Positions 9,360-18,956 of a stretch of 64,000 nt of DNA are shown piece by piece. Both the position numbers and the translations under genes were made by a program. Location of the stretch: contig CAJNDS010002317.1 in assembly GCA_905221605.1 (NCBI GenBank), positions 334,501 to 398,500 on the forward strand, written 5' to 3'. The number at the start of each line of letters is the position of its first letter. Positions within the stretch are counted from its first letter, which is position 1. Origin of the DNA: Symbiodinium natans. Its lineage: Eukaryota; Sar; Dinophyceae; Suessiales; Symbiodiniaceae. The notes under the pieces were generated by a model that saw nothing but the letters and a program-made list of their open reading frames with translations, was not told where the DNA came from and searched no databases.

Positions 9360-11756
9360 ATGCTTCGCGTGTGGCGGATGTCAGGGGAACAGCTGGCGAG
9401 CTTGGCTTTGGATGACATGACTGACGTCAAGGACTTGAAGCAAGCTCTGCGGAGAGAATTCGACTGTCCAGCGTGCCTGCAGCAGCTACTGCACGATGGC
9501 AGCAGCTTGGATGATGCTGCTAGGCAGGCGCTTGGGACATTTTTTGTTTTCCCTTGTAGGGTTTAAGGGGCTCACATTCAGGAATATCCCTAAACCGTAA
9601 ACCCTAAACCCCTAAACCCTAAACCCCAAACCCTAAACCCTAAACCCCAAACCCTAAACCCTAAACCCTAAACCCATATCCAGGGATATGTTTCAGAGGC
9701 TGTTTAAGGGCCATCCTAGGCTGCTCAGCTGGCCAAGCTGCAGGAGACCCTTGCCGGACCTATCGACATACAACTCGTCTTGTTCCTTGGGGGACGAAAT
9801 GAACCCTACCAGGGCCTGTGGTTCATAAATTCATATACCTTAATAGGGGTTTATGGGTTCATATGCCTTAAGATAGGAGTTGCAGTAGTATAGGGTATAT
9901 GACCACAATTTTGGGGGGGTCATGTGGTCGCCAAGGCTATCCGTGAGTGCGGCAGCGAAGGAGGAGGTGGCACAGGAGCTCTGTGAGGCCTGTGGCCAGG
10001 GCCATGTGGATGTCGTGCGGTTACTGCTCGATGCGGGTGCTGAAACGAATGTGACTCGGACCCCCCATGCAGGGGTACTTGTCTTCTCTTGGTTCTAGGG
10101 TTTGTGTGGGCATTAAACACAGAAGGGCTCTTACTTTCTTGCTAGGTTACTGGGGAACCCAGGTGAAGGACAACGGCACAGGTTCTCAGAAGACAGCTCT
10201 CATGGGTGCTGCTGCAAATGGCCACCTGGAGATTGTGCGGTTGTTGTTGGCAGCCGGGGCCAAAATGGATGCGCGAGACTTTTCCGGCAAGACCGCTCTG
10301 AATCTTGGTGGCCCAGTGGTACCCTTTATACATTTTTTTTTGGTTTCTGGGTTCCCTTATAAAGTAACCAACCCAGAAAAAGGGTGCCCTTAAACCCTAA
10401 AGCCTAAACCCTAAACCCCTTATTATGATATGGTTGCTGGGCTAAGGAATGAGGCAGCAGCCAGTGGCCACGTGGAGGTCGCGCGGCTGCTTGTAGAAGA
10501 GGGAGCCGACAAGGATGTCCAAGACTCCGACGGCTTCACCGCTCTCATCCATGCTTCCCGACACTCGGTCGGTCCTTGGGATACCTTATCTAAACCCTAA
10601 ACCCTAAACCCTAAACCCTAATTGGGGTTCAAGGGGTCATATTGAGGATTGTCTTCAGAGGGCTCTATAAGGGCCCTCCTAGGAAATGGCCACGCGGAGA
10701 TTCTGCGGTTGCTTGTGGAAGCTGGTGCTGGCAAGGAGAAGCTAGGCTGGCTTTTGGGACATTTCATAGGGTTCAGGGTTCAGGGTTCAGGGTTTAGGGT
10801 TTAGGGTTTTGGGTTTTGGGTTTTGGGTTTAGGGTTTAGGGTTTAGGGCTTGGGTGTAACTGCCAACCCAGGAAGCAAGATGCTGACGGCTGCACAGCTC
10901 TCATCCATGCCGCCAGATATGGCCACCGGGAGTGCGCGCGGTTCCTTGACGACTTCAACCCTACAAACCCCAAACTGGCCCCAAACCCTAAACCCTAAAC
11001 CTCAAGCCCTAAACCCTAAACCCCAAACCCTAAACCCCAAACCCTAAACCCTAAACCCCAAACCCTAAACCCTAAACCCCAAACCCTAAACCCCAGACGA
11101 ACCCTACGAAGTTCTTGCTCCGCAGGCTCCTAGAGGGACAGCAGTGGATTTAGGGGACATGCAGAAGAACCCCCAAGCTTTTTTTGCCTTGGTAGGTCAG
11201 TGGTACCCTTTTCAATTTTTTGGTGGTGCAAGGTTCCCTGACAAAGTGTCCAACCCAAAAAGGGTGCCCTTATTAAAATATGGTTACTGGGCTACACGCT
11301 AGACTTCCGGAGGGTCCTACAAAACCAGGAGAAGCGGCTTTCATGGTATCATGGTAGGCAATGAAACTGGTACTTCGGTCGTTTGGCTTATAGGGTTTGG
11401 GGCAGTTTCTTTGGGGGGGAAGGGAGGTTCTTAGGGCATATGGTTCTTAGGGCATGAGATCCGAAACTGGGGGGGGGGGAGGGCAAGGGATCTGCCCCTC
11501 CCCTTAAGCCCCAAAACCCACAACCCTCCCTGAACCCCAACCCTTTTTCCCTAAACCCTAAACCCTCAACCCTCAACCCTAAACCCTAAACCCTAAACCC
11601 CAAACCCTAAACCCTAAACCCTAAACCCTAACAAACCTCCGTACGCACCCATTCTCCAGGTTGCTGTTGGGTGCCGGCGCCCGCCTTGAGCTGCTGTCCA
11701 GGCAGCCCTACTTTGACCTCGAAACCTTTGCGATGTTTGCGACGGAAGTTGCTTAA
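9360..11756 (+). CDS. Ubiquitin-like plus ankyrin-repeat protein, eight exons
   Basis: Exons are 9360-9515, 9720-9781, 9936-10074, 10163-10299, 10447-10559, 10683-10737, 10872-10940 and 11660-11756. They total 828 nt, exactly 275 codons plus TAA. The N-terminus (MLRVWRMSGEQLASLALDD, then LLHDGSSLDDAA and IDIQLVLL) resembles a ubiquitin-like fold that, from memory, often precedes ankyrin repeats in dinoflagellates. Ankyrin repeats follow, with GHVDVVRLLLDAGA, GHLEIVRLLLAAGA, GHVEVARLLVEEGA, GHAEILRLLVEAGA and a final RLLLGAGARLELL. Ankyrin repeats bind other proteins, and the partner is unknown. Six of the seven introns carry CTNGG-type ends with flanking 4-bp duplications (perfect in three), and removing each with one duplication keeps the frame. 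Donors are GC, GT, GT, GA, GA, GA and GT. An in-frame Met at 9297 could also be the start. I chose 9360 because the conserved-looking domain begins there. Confidence 0.88.
9520..9719 (+). mobile_element. Introner family A in ankyrin gene, intron 1
   Basis: The element runs from CTAGGCAGGCGCTTGGGACA to AAGGGCCATCCTAG and is flanked by the perfect 4-bp duplication GCTG (9516-9519 and 9720-9723). The spliced intron is 9516-9719 with a GC donor and AG acceptor, giving DDAAQLAKLQ across the junction. A CCCTAAA array (about 9590-9675) interrupts the element after the word GGAATAT. Confidence 0.92.
9786..9935 (+). mobile_element. Introner family B in ankyrin gene, intron 2
   Basis: Begins CTTGGGGGACGAAATGAACC and ends GTGGTCGCCAAG. 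The flanks GTTC (9782-9785) and GCTA (9936-9939) are a diverged duplication. The intron is 9782-9935, GT-AG, and joins IQLVL to LSVSAA in frame. Its ends match the two introns of the dioxygenase gene at 32.7 and 33.1 kb. Confidence 0.85.
10304..10446 (+). mobile_element. Introner family C in ankyrin gene, intron 4
   Basis: Starts CTTGGTGGCCCAGTGGTACC and ends GGTTGCTGGGCTAAG, flanked by the perfect duplication GAAT (10300-10303 and 10447-10450). The intron is 10300-10446 with a GA donor. The junction reads TALNEAAASGH, a proper ankyrin repeat. A short CCCTAAA run lies inside. Confidence 0.92.
10564..10682 (+). mobile_element. Introner family A in ankyrin gene, intron 5
   Basis: Starts CTCGGTCGGTCCTTGGGATA and ends AAGGGCCCTCCTAG. 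The flanks GACA and GAAA differ at one base. Intron 10560-10682, GA-AG, gives ASRNGHAEIL across the junction. A CCCTAAA run (about 10590-10620) sits in the same interior region as in the other copies. Confidence 0.9.
10742..10871 (+). mobile_element. Introner, family A-like, in ankyrin gene, intron 6
   Basis: Begins CTAGGCTGGCTTTTGGGACA and ends ACTGCCAACCCAG, flanked by the perfect duplication GAAG (10738-10741 and 10872-10875). Intron 10738-10871, GA-AG, gives GKEKQDADGCTALIHAA. The telomere-like insert here is in the TTTAGGG orientation, opposite to intron 1. Confidence 0.88.
10945..11659 (+). mobile_element. Composite intron 7 of ankyrin gene with a nested introner
   Basis: The outer flanks are GTTC (10941-10944) and GTTG (11660-11663). 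The element begins CTTGACGAC and ends TTCTCCAG. Splicing 10941-11659 gives ECARLLLGAGARLELL and carries the frame to the TAA at 11754. It contains CCCTAAA arrays at 10970-11097 and 11545-11632, G tracts, and a separate family C element at 11188-11302. Confidence 0.8.
11188..11302 (+). mobile_element. Introner family C nested inside an intron
   Basis: Starts CTTGGTAGGTCAGTGGTACC, has the interior AAGGTTCCCTGACAAAGT and CCCAAAAAGGGTGCCCTT, and ends GGTTACTGGGCTACACGCTAG. It matches the exon-splitting copy at 10304 in layout. It shows that these elements also insert into introns. Confidence 0.8.
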
Positions 11757-11848
11757 TTTTGGTTTGGGCTTCGTACCCCTCCATGCGCCCACGTTTCAGC
11801 ACGGTTTACAGATGTAACTACTACGTTTTACTAATCTTCGTGCTCACT

Positions 11849-11882
<34 letters not shown>

Positions 11883-11953
11883 CACACATATGCTCACCCC
11901 CCCCCCCCAAGATCGCAATGCGCGGTCGTTTTTAAGGGGGGGGGGGGGGGGCG
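11849..11953. repeat. TA microsatellite and C/G tracts
   Basis: A TA/CA-rich dinucleotide run (11849-11893) is followed by a C tract (about 11896-11909) and a G tract (about 11937-11951). Confidence 0.9.
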
Positions 11954-12203
11954 GGACTGCTCCATCTTCGAAACGCAGCAGGTGCTCCAAAATGTCATTT
12001 TGAAACTGCTGTGCCCATGGGTTGGCATCTCTGTGGAAGTTGCCGTCATGTTCAATGGTGGTATAGCGTTCGAAACCAAACATCCCAAACATGCATGCAA
12101 ACCAAATACTGTGCAATTCGGAGCTCCGAGCAATCTGCTGATACCACTGCAATCTTTTGACCAACAATTCATCCCTGGTCTGAGTAGCAGAAAACATTGC
12201 CAT
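11950..12203 (-). pseudogene. Fragment resembling the 3' part of a dinoflagellate LINE ORF
   Basis: On the minus strand, from the Met at 12203, the frame reads RDELLVKRLQWYQQIAR and later NPWAQQFQNDILEHLL before running into a G/C tract. The order (basic KRLQWYQ helix, then a Phe-rich stretch, then a W-x-x-Q-x-x-x-D segment) reminds me of the region after the reverse transcriptase in dinoflagellate LINE-type elements. That is from memory and unverified. No catalytic motif is present, so if real it is a decayed fragment. Confidence 0.3.
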
Positions 12204-12435
12204 ACCCTGCCCATCGATCGCTTATCGATCTTTTTAGGTCTGAGTAGTGTCCGGTTGCATGGACGCGATGGTTCTCATCGTGCGACGGCTGGAAGAGGCG
12301 GCGCGAGCCCGAGTCATCGCGCGCAATATCTTGAAGTGTTCACTACGGTTGCTTGTTTGATCGACAAGGAACGGGATCTTCCGGAGTACCGCGCCGAGGC
12401 ACGGAATCCGACTGTATATTTGGAATGAGCATCTT

Positions 12436-12760
12436 TTTTGGTGGATTCGCAGATTGAAGAGCACCGACGGCGACAAGCTCGTCGGGTGACTTTTCGTGAG
12501 GCCGCGGATCATGCACCTCGAAAACGATTTTACATTGCAGCCCTGCCAGGAGGTTCGGGTCGTCCTGGTGACACCGGTGTTGAAGGATTCCGGCTTGTGG
12601 TGGACGAGGAGCCAGCTGAAGGAGAACAAGAAGGCAACCAGAACGTCCAGCTCTTCAAGCCTGGGCCACCTCCTTGTCGGTCGCACGTCAGGGGAAGATC
12701 CGCAAGACGCACCGCCAGGCTCGTTGTGTTCCCGCGTCCGGTAAGGTGCCACTGTTTAGC
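12436..12760 (+). CDS. Unrecognised coding-like stretch
   Basis: A GC-rich stretch free of telomere-like repeats, open in several frames. One frame gives a charged peptide containing EEHRRRQARRVTFREA and later VVDEEPAEGEQEGNQ, ending near a CCGGTAAGG site that could be a donor (about 12740). I cannot choose the frame with confidence, and no domain is recognised. Confidence 0.25.
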
Positions 12761-12999
12761 GTGTGTTTCGTGGTCTCCTGGGGGGGGGGGGGTTTCCTCT
12801 GTGTCACCATTTGTGCTTGTGATGTTGTGCTTGCTGTTCCATGTCTCTGTCTGTGCGTGTATGTGGTGGTTTGGTGTTTGCTTCTTTTTTTGCTCGTGGT
12901 GCTGCTGAGGATGACGTGCGCCCACGGAAGGCCGGGTTCTTGACGAGTCGCTTCGGTCTCCCTTGTTTTTCTTGCGGGGGTAGCTTGTGGGCCGAGGCT

Positions 13000-14085
13000 T
13001 CTACTATGAATGTAAATAGGAATCCTGTGCATTTGAATAGGGTTCCTGTCAAATTTGAGTCAGTTTCTTTTAACAAGATAGGAATCTTATTAACATCAAT
13101 AGTAAACACTTTAAAATGAATGAGAACCCTTAATGCCCTTAAATTCAATAGGAACCCCATTCACATGACAGAATCCCATTTAAAATCCATAGGAGTCCTG
13201 GTAAATCTGCAGGAGCCTTCTGAAAATAATTAGGCAAACTAAGATTTTTTGTGGAATCCTATACACAAAAATAGGAATCCTGCATTTGAATCCATAGGAA
13301 CCCTATTGAAAATAGTTGGGACCGTATAGAGTCAATAGGAAGCCTATTAACATGAATAGAACCATATCAAGTCAAAATTAACAGGAATCCCATTAAACAG
13401 AAGCGGAATCCCATTAAAATTAATAGGAACCAATAGGACTCCTACAAAAATAATCATGTGCATGAACCCTCAAAAAGTGTGATCCTAAACCAATAGGAAC
13501 CCATCTCAACCGAATGAGATCCCTAGTATTATTACTGCGAATCCCATTAACATGAATAGGAGCCCTATTCAAATTGATAGGAATCTTTTTGCATTAGTAG
13601 GAGCCTTGTTAAAGTAATTTCAAACCATATGAAACTTTATTGGAATTCTTATGAAAACAAATAGGAATCTGAAAAGGAAACTCATTAAAAATAATAGCAA
13701 CCAATAGGACTCATAACAAATAGTAATGTGCATGACCCCTTAGGAAATATGAGCCTAAACCAGTAGGAATCCCTTCCAACCGGAATGAGATCCCTATTAT
13801 AATTAATACGAATCCCATTAACATCAATAAGAGCCCTATTCAAATTGATAGGAATCAGTAGGAGCCTTATTAAAGTAATTAGGAACCATATGAAACTTTA
13901 TTGGAATTCTTATGAAAACAAATTGAAATCCTCTGTAGGAATGTGCAGAATCCTGTCAAAATTTGTCGGCGCCGGATAAAAGTGAATAGGAAGCATATTA
14001 ACATGAATAGGAAGCTTTAACAAATTTGAAAGAACACGGTTATAATTCATAGGAATCCTATCAAAATGAGAAGGAATCTTACTAA
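13000..14085. repeat. AT-rich minisatellite with AATAGGAATCC-type units
   Basis: About 1.1 kb of degenerate units built on AATAGGAAYCC(T/C)ATTAACATGAAT-like words, free of telomere repeats. Base composition changes sharply at both edges. A higher-order duplication is visible (next entry). Confidence 0.85.
13421..13930 (+). repeat. Tandem duplication of about 250 bp within the minisatellite
   Basis: Copy 1 (13421-13670) and copy 2 (13691-13930) share in order CCAATAGGACTC, ATGTGCATGA, CCTAAACCA(G)TAGGAA, AATGAGATCCCTA, CCCATTAACAT, GAGCCCTATTCAAATTGATA, ACCATATGAAACTTTATTGG and TTCTTATGAAAACAAAT, with small indels. Confidence 0.85.
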
Positions 14086-14099
14086 AATTTGTAACTGTG

Positions 14100-14565
14100 C
14101 CGAAGAATCCAAAAAACCAAAGTTTAGAGACCTCATGATCGGAGACCACCGACAGCCCGCTGGAAAGTACCGTCAGGTCACTGCCCGCCTGGAGCGCAAG
14201 GCATGTGGCCTTACCCAGCACGTCGCCGGGTACCTGAGTGGGCAATCATTGGTCCGGGGTGCTGTGTTGATGGGACCCTGCGGTTTGTTTTTGAAAATGT
14301 CCGCCCTCCCGTCACGTTGCCCGGACCGTGTTTTTTTAGAGGCCAAGGGTTGTGGGGGAGCGATGCCACCATTGCCGTCGGAGGGGCCATTGGATAGTCC
14401 ACTGCGGGCGCTACTACAGAAGTGTGCTGCGAGATTGGGCACTACTTCTCGTAGAGCGCGCGTGCGGGAGGGGAGGGCTGAGCGGATGGTTACCCTTGCG
14501 CGTCGATACCAGGGTCGCAGGGTCTTCGATTCGATTGGTTCGGAGATCCTAAGTAAGACCAGAAG
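14100..14565 (+). CDS. Unrecognised coding-like stretch
   Basis: A GC-rich island right after the AT-rich minisatellite, without telomere repeats. One long frame (170 codons from 14066) includes ARLGTTSRRARVREGRAER, and a shorter overlapping frame includes DGTLRFVFENVRPPVTLPG. I cannot tell which, if either, is used. It may be part of an exon or of a mobile-element ORF. Confidence 0.25.
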
Positions 14566-14579
14566 CCCTCACCCTTAAG

Positions 14580-15480
14580 CCCGTAAACAGTAAGCCCTGA
14601 CCCCTAAACCCTACATCCTAACCCTAACCCCAAACGCTACTACCCTAAACCCTAAATGTTGAAGCGCAATACGTGCGCACGTCTCGCTGAAATAAGTACA
14701 CAGAGCGGAGATCCTGGCATTGACGGATTAAAGTGTGTTGTAGCGTCGACGGGTTATAGTATGTTCAAGCATTATGTAATCTTGATCGTAGAACACTTAG
14801 GCTGCTGCCCCGCGCCCAGCCCAGATTGCCCGGCTTCCGTGTGCTGACAAACTACGGGGGCCGGAAGAAGCAGGTTTAGGGCTCGGTGTTCTACGAGAAA
14901 TCTTTCCAAGAGCTCTTTGTCAGCACGCCTTTTCCATGCGCTCTTTCCAAAACGCTGCCACATGTGCAGTGACAAGACTCCTCACCGAAGCCACCCTTAG
15001 CCCTGAGCCTAAACCCTAAGCCTAAACCCAAAATCATCTGAGCGTTCGTTGGCCGGTGCGTCTTTCTTGCCACTAGGAAGATGCCGACCCCGACATCTCA
15101 GCCTACAGCGACGAGCTGCGACAGTGACTCGGAGGACGGGGATTTTGGAAAGCCTCGCATGCGGGTGTTGGCTTGAGGATTTAGGGTTTAGGTTTTAGGG
15201 GACTTCGCGGCTGACTGAAAAAATTGGAATGATTGGCCGTTTAGGGTTACCGACCCTATGACAACTACAATCCGTGGGGTTTGAGGTCAGTGGATTCACG
15301 GGGGTGGCCCCGGCTTTGACAGGACTGTTCGAGACTCCGGTTTTCCTGCAGTTCAGTACTTAGCTTCTGGCCTGCCTGGACGTGTTTCATGATGACCGTC
15401 CGTGTTAGCGGGATATTTTTCGTTTAGTTATTCAAGGGATTTCGCTTGATTCCCCTTCCTTCTAACCACTTACCTTGTTA
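14580..15480. other. Sparse region with weak exon candidates
   Basis: Contains CCCTAAA remnants (14590-14655 and 15000-15030). One candidate exon lies after CACTAGGAAG at 15081, with two competing frames: MPTPTSQPTATSCDSDSEDG, or one reading EDADPDISAYSDELRQ. Neither is recognised. Confidence 0.3.
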
Positions 15481-15639
15481 TTCTTTGAATGGATGTTTTC
15501 GGGCTGAGGGGCGGGATTCCTGCCTCCAAATTGGGAGAACGCTGCGTCCTCCCAGTTGAGTTGCGGGGACGCTGCGTCCAGTTGGGAGGACGCAGCAGGT
15601 TCCACACTTGGCATCAAGGTCATCATGCGAGTTACACGG

Positions 15640-16020
15640 TTTTACCTTAAACCTTTTTTTTGGTGACCCCGGGTGCGGCCACAGAGGGCAGGTTGCCAAG
15701 TGTTTATGTTTGTGCAAAATTTATGTTTTGAGTTATTTCTTAAAGTTTTGGATTTTATGATATTTTTACGAAACGTTTATGGTTCTCGTTCGATTTTATG
15801 AAAATTTTAATTTATGTATTTTTTTCTCAATATATGTTTTTCGCCGTTTTTGTGCAAATTTCATGATTTTTTATGAAAAGTATGTTTTCCGTCAGTTTTG
15901 TATCATTTTTCATTGCAGAAGCACACAAAACCGACCGAAATCACAAATCTTTTCATAACAATCATGATTTTTCATAAAATCGGCGAAAAAACCTATATTT
16001 TTGAGTCAACAGTCATAGAA
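15640..16020. repeat. AT-rich island with imperfect inverted repeats
   Basis: Strong T-rich then A-rich asymmetry. Words such as TTTTTCGCCG and TCATGATTTTTTATGAAAA on the left recur inverted on the right as CATGATTTTTCATAAAATCG and CGGCGAAAAAA, so the segment can fold into a long imperfect hairpin. No gene is seen. Confidence 0.55.
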
Positions 16021-16289
16021 GTATAATAAAATCGAAAGGAATTCAAGAAACCCCGGTGCAGGATAATCTCATCTATAATGCGGGTCTGCAAAGACAGTTC
16101 TAAAGCGTCTGCAGAGGGTAAGCCTCCTTTTTGCTGCGCCAACGCCGTGTCTTGAAGTTGACGTGCAGTCGATTCACGGTATGGCTTCGGAAAAATCATA
16201 AAGCGCAAATTCCACAAACATATTCGAGCCATAACTTTTCCATATAAAAGTTGTTATTGAAACGTGGCCCCGGCTACACATCCAGCGTC

Positions 16290-16550
16290 ATAACCCTAAA
16301 CTTAAACCCTAAACCTTAAGCCCTAAACCCCGAATTCTAAACCCAAAGCCCTGAACCCTAAACCCTAAATTCAGGCCCTAAGCCCTAAACCCTAGAATGC
16401 CAGCTTCCTTGCTGGCGATCTTCGCTTGCCTCAGCTCCTGTTTCAACTCCCGCCTTGGCCGTTTAGGGTTTTGGGCTTAGGGCTTAGGGTTTAGGGTTTA
16501 GGGTTTAGAGATGTTTAGGGTTTAGGGTTTAGGGTTTGCGAAAAGGGTTC
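16290..16550. repeat. CCCTAAA and TTTAGGG arrays around a GC-rich island
   Basis: CCCTAAA at 16290-16395, an island at 16396-16460, then TTTAGGG at 16461-16550. The minus strand of the island reads RRELKQELRQAKIASKEAG, a coiled-coil-like peptide. The plus frame is also open, so strand is undecided. Confidence 0.5.
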
Positions 16551-16760
16551 AGGGCTTAAGGCTTAGGCAGCCTTTTTGCGTGGGCCATTGGGATCGATTT
16601 GTGTTTCCCTTGTTGGGTGTTAGAGGGGGTCTAGGTCTAAGCCCTCAACCTCATGCGTTCCCCTACTACCCCCCCTCCTCTATTCTCCCCCGTCTAGGTT
16701 CCTCTTCAGGCTTTTTCGTGGGATAGTTACGCCTTTTTAAGGTTATTTTCATACAAAGAC

Positions 16761-17543
16761 ATGCTTTCCCTACTTAGACCCAGCAAGGTTCGCGGTACAG
16801 CTCAGATTGTCAAGCCGCTCCGCAAGCAGATGCAGGAAGACGAACACGCCACAGTTGCGAATTGCGGGGTGGAGGTTGAGAGCTTGCTCTTGGAAGCCGG
16901 CGCAAACAACACCCTGCAGGAAAGGTACCACAACACAGCTCTCAGCTCTGCAGTTGCTAGGGGCCATGTTGAGATGGTACAGTTGCTCTTGGAGTCTACT
17001 GACAAGGACCTGCGTAGCAGGTACTCCTACGCAGCTCTCATGCACGCCGCGGTCGCTGGCCACGTGGAACTTGCGCGTGTGCTGCTGAAGTGCGAGGCCG
17101 ACCAGGGAATGCCAACGGCTTTGATCTGCGCGGCCCGAAAGGGTCAGGAAAAGGTGGTACATTTGCTGTTGGAAGCGGGTGCTGAGAAGGACGATCAGGA
17201 TAAGCACTGCAACACAGCTCTCATCCATGCAGTTGCAGGTGGCCACGCGAAGGTGGCGCAGTTGTTGCTTGAAGCCGGTGCCAACAAGGACCTGCAGAAC
17301 CGGTCCGGCTACACGGCTCTCATTCACGCAGCTCGCGGTTGCCACACGGAGACTGCGCGGTTGCTGCTGGCAGCTGGCGCCGACAAGGACCTGCACACCC
17401 AGTCTGGGGACACCGCTCTCACACATGCAGCCCGAAGTGGTCACTTGGAGATGGAGCGGCTGCTCTTGAAATTCGGTGCCAAAAGAAACCCTACGCAGTT
17501 TAGGAAAGGCAGTACAGTCACAATCGCCTATGACCATAGCTGA
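16761..17543 (+). CDS. Intronless ankyrin-repeat protein
   Basis: A continuous 260-codon frame from ATG to TGA. After about 40 residues there are seven to eight ankyrin repeats of about 33 residues with the usual T-A-L...A...GH...V...LL-EAG-A pattern, for example TALIHAVAGGHAKVAQLLLE and TALTHAARSGHLEMERLLLK. The fourth repeat lacks a few residues. The product is probably a soluble binding protein with unknown partner. The DNA repeats encoding successive ankyrin units are similar, so recent internal duplication is likely. Unlike the other genes here it has no intron, which suggests retrocopying or escape from introners. The 302-codon frame on the opposite strand is its antisense shadow. Confidence 0.85.
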   Translation: MLSLLRPSKVRGTAQIVKPLRKQMQEDEHATVANCGVEVESLLLEAGANNTLQERYHNTALSSAVARGHVEMVQLLLESTDKDLRSRYSYAALMHAAVAGHVELARVLLKCEADQGMPTALICAARKGQEKVVHLLLEAGAEKDDQDKHCNTALIHAVAGGHAKVAQLLLEAGANKDLQNRSGYTALIHAARGCHTETARLLLAAGADKDLHTQSGDTALTHAARSGHLEMERLLLKFGAKRNPTQFRKGSTVTIAYDHS

Positions 17544-18580
17544 AGGCTTGAGCGCGGGTGCTTTTGGGAACACAAGCTTCTCGCGACTCTGCCTTGCGTG
17601 TTTAGTCGCCCGAATTGGGCACCAGACCAAATGGAGATGGGGCTCAGCAGAATGCAAGCATGAAAAGAGTCCAGACAACTGCGTTTCTTCCGCAGCCGCA
17701 AGTCCCTCCCCGTAACCCGGTTGAGTTTCTTAAATTTCGGGGGTGCTACCAGGGTGATAAGGGTAAGGGGGGTTAGCTATAATGTACATAATGATTACAA
17801 GCCTAGCAAAGCTAAACCTAAAGCCTAAACGCCCAAAACCCTGAAGCCTGAACCGTACTGACACCCCAAACCCTGAACGCTAAGAAGCGAGCCACAATCC
17901 TTGCGCCGTAAAGTCTTAAGCACATGTCCTAAACCAGCATCCTGAAACTTAAAACCCTAAACTCTACAGGCTTCTTTCAATTGCTGGGTTGCCTTCTTGT
18001 GACACAGGAATGCCACTTGCTCACGTTCTTCAGAAATTCAAGGATCAAAGCTGGGTTTGCCAAGTCGAAATTGACCACAGGGTTTGCGGCCACGGTCTGG
18101 TGCAAGTGACATGCTGAACGAAGCTGGGACTACAAGGCACAATCCAGTAACCTGAGCCTCAATGTGGCTAGGAGAAGTGAACAGAAGCAAGGAGCAGAAC
18201 GGGCAAACTTGGGAAGCCCTCATCTCCTCGAAAGCCCGAACGCCCTTCTAGGGTTTAGGGTTTAGGCGGTTTAGGGTAATTCAGGCAGGAGACCCTATTC
18301 CGGTACGAAGCGGAACCACCAGATGAGTTCTGCGCAAGCGCTCGGATGAAAGACCTTGCGTAGACACAGATCCTGACATCCCCATAAGATGAGAAATTAG
18401 GGTTTAGGGTTTAGGGTTTAGGGTTTAGGGTTTAGGGTTTAGGTGGGGAGAGCTGAATTGCTTGTGGCCAGGAGAAGAAGAAGTCCTTGAATGCCATCGC
18501 TGCTTGCCTGCTTTGAGTAAAGGAGGGTTGATATATCCCCAGCCCCACAATGCAAGAACTCCCAAACCCCAAACCCGGAA
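17544..18580. other. Intergenic or intronic, no gene recognised
   Basis: Low repeat content at first, with scattered CCCTAAA remnants at 17800-17960 and TTTAGGG at 18250-18445. Between the repeats are unique islands (18280-18390 and 18450-18540) with no identifiable domain. The exon expected to encode the SH just before the kinase dimerisation helix (18899) should lie in or upstream of this region, but I did not find it. Confidence 0.4.
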
Positions 18581-18582
18581 CT

Positions 18583-18870
18583 CTAACCCTAAACCCTAAA
18601 CCCTAAACCCTAAACACTAAACCCTAAACCCTAAACCCTAACCCTTAACCCTTAACCCTTAACCCTAAACCCTAAACCCTAAACCCTAAACCCTAAACCC
18701 TAAACCCTAAACCCTAAACCCTAAACCCTAAACCCTAAACCCTAAACCCTAAACCCTAAACCCTAAACCCTAAACCCTAAACCCTAAACCCTAAACCCTA
18801 AACCCTAAACCCTAAACCCCCTAAACCCTAAACCCTAAACCCTAAACCCTAACCCTAACCCTAAACAGAA
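18583..18870 (+). repeat. (CCCTAAA)n array, about 288 bp
   Basis: The longest near-perfect CCCTAAA array in the window, with a few CCCTTAA units at 18640-18660. It ends 28 bp before a histidine-kinase exon. Confidence 0.95.
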
Positions 18871-18898
18871 ACCCTGGGACTCCTCCGAGGTGTCCCAG

Positions 18899-18956
18899 GA
18901 GGTGCGTACGCCCCTCCACGGCATGGTCGGCCTGGCCACGGCCATGGAGACCCCGG
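18899..18956 (+). CDS. Histidine kinase exon 1: dimerisation helix
   Basis: Acceptor GTCCCAG, donor CCGG|GTTTTGG. Reads EVRTPLHGMVGLATAME plus TP. Kinases normally have S-H-E at this point, so the intron lies immediately after the phospho-accepting His codon. It sits between the 288-bp CCCTAAA array and a TTTAGGG array. Confidence 0.88.

Noticed and set aside
16770-17678. 302-codon ORF on the minus strand
   Set aside because: It is antisense to a clear ankyrin-repeat gene, and its own composition is Cys/Gln/Leu-rich with no domain.
18583-18870. A chromosome end or a fusion of two telomeres
   Set aside because: Dozens of arrays in both orientations are interspersed with genes, and none is long or at the window edge. 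They are interstitial.
18891-18901. Histidine kinase with the phospho-accepting His replaced by Gln
   Set aside because: The Gln codon is better read as the CAG of a splice acceptor; the His is expected on the preceding exon.
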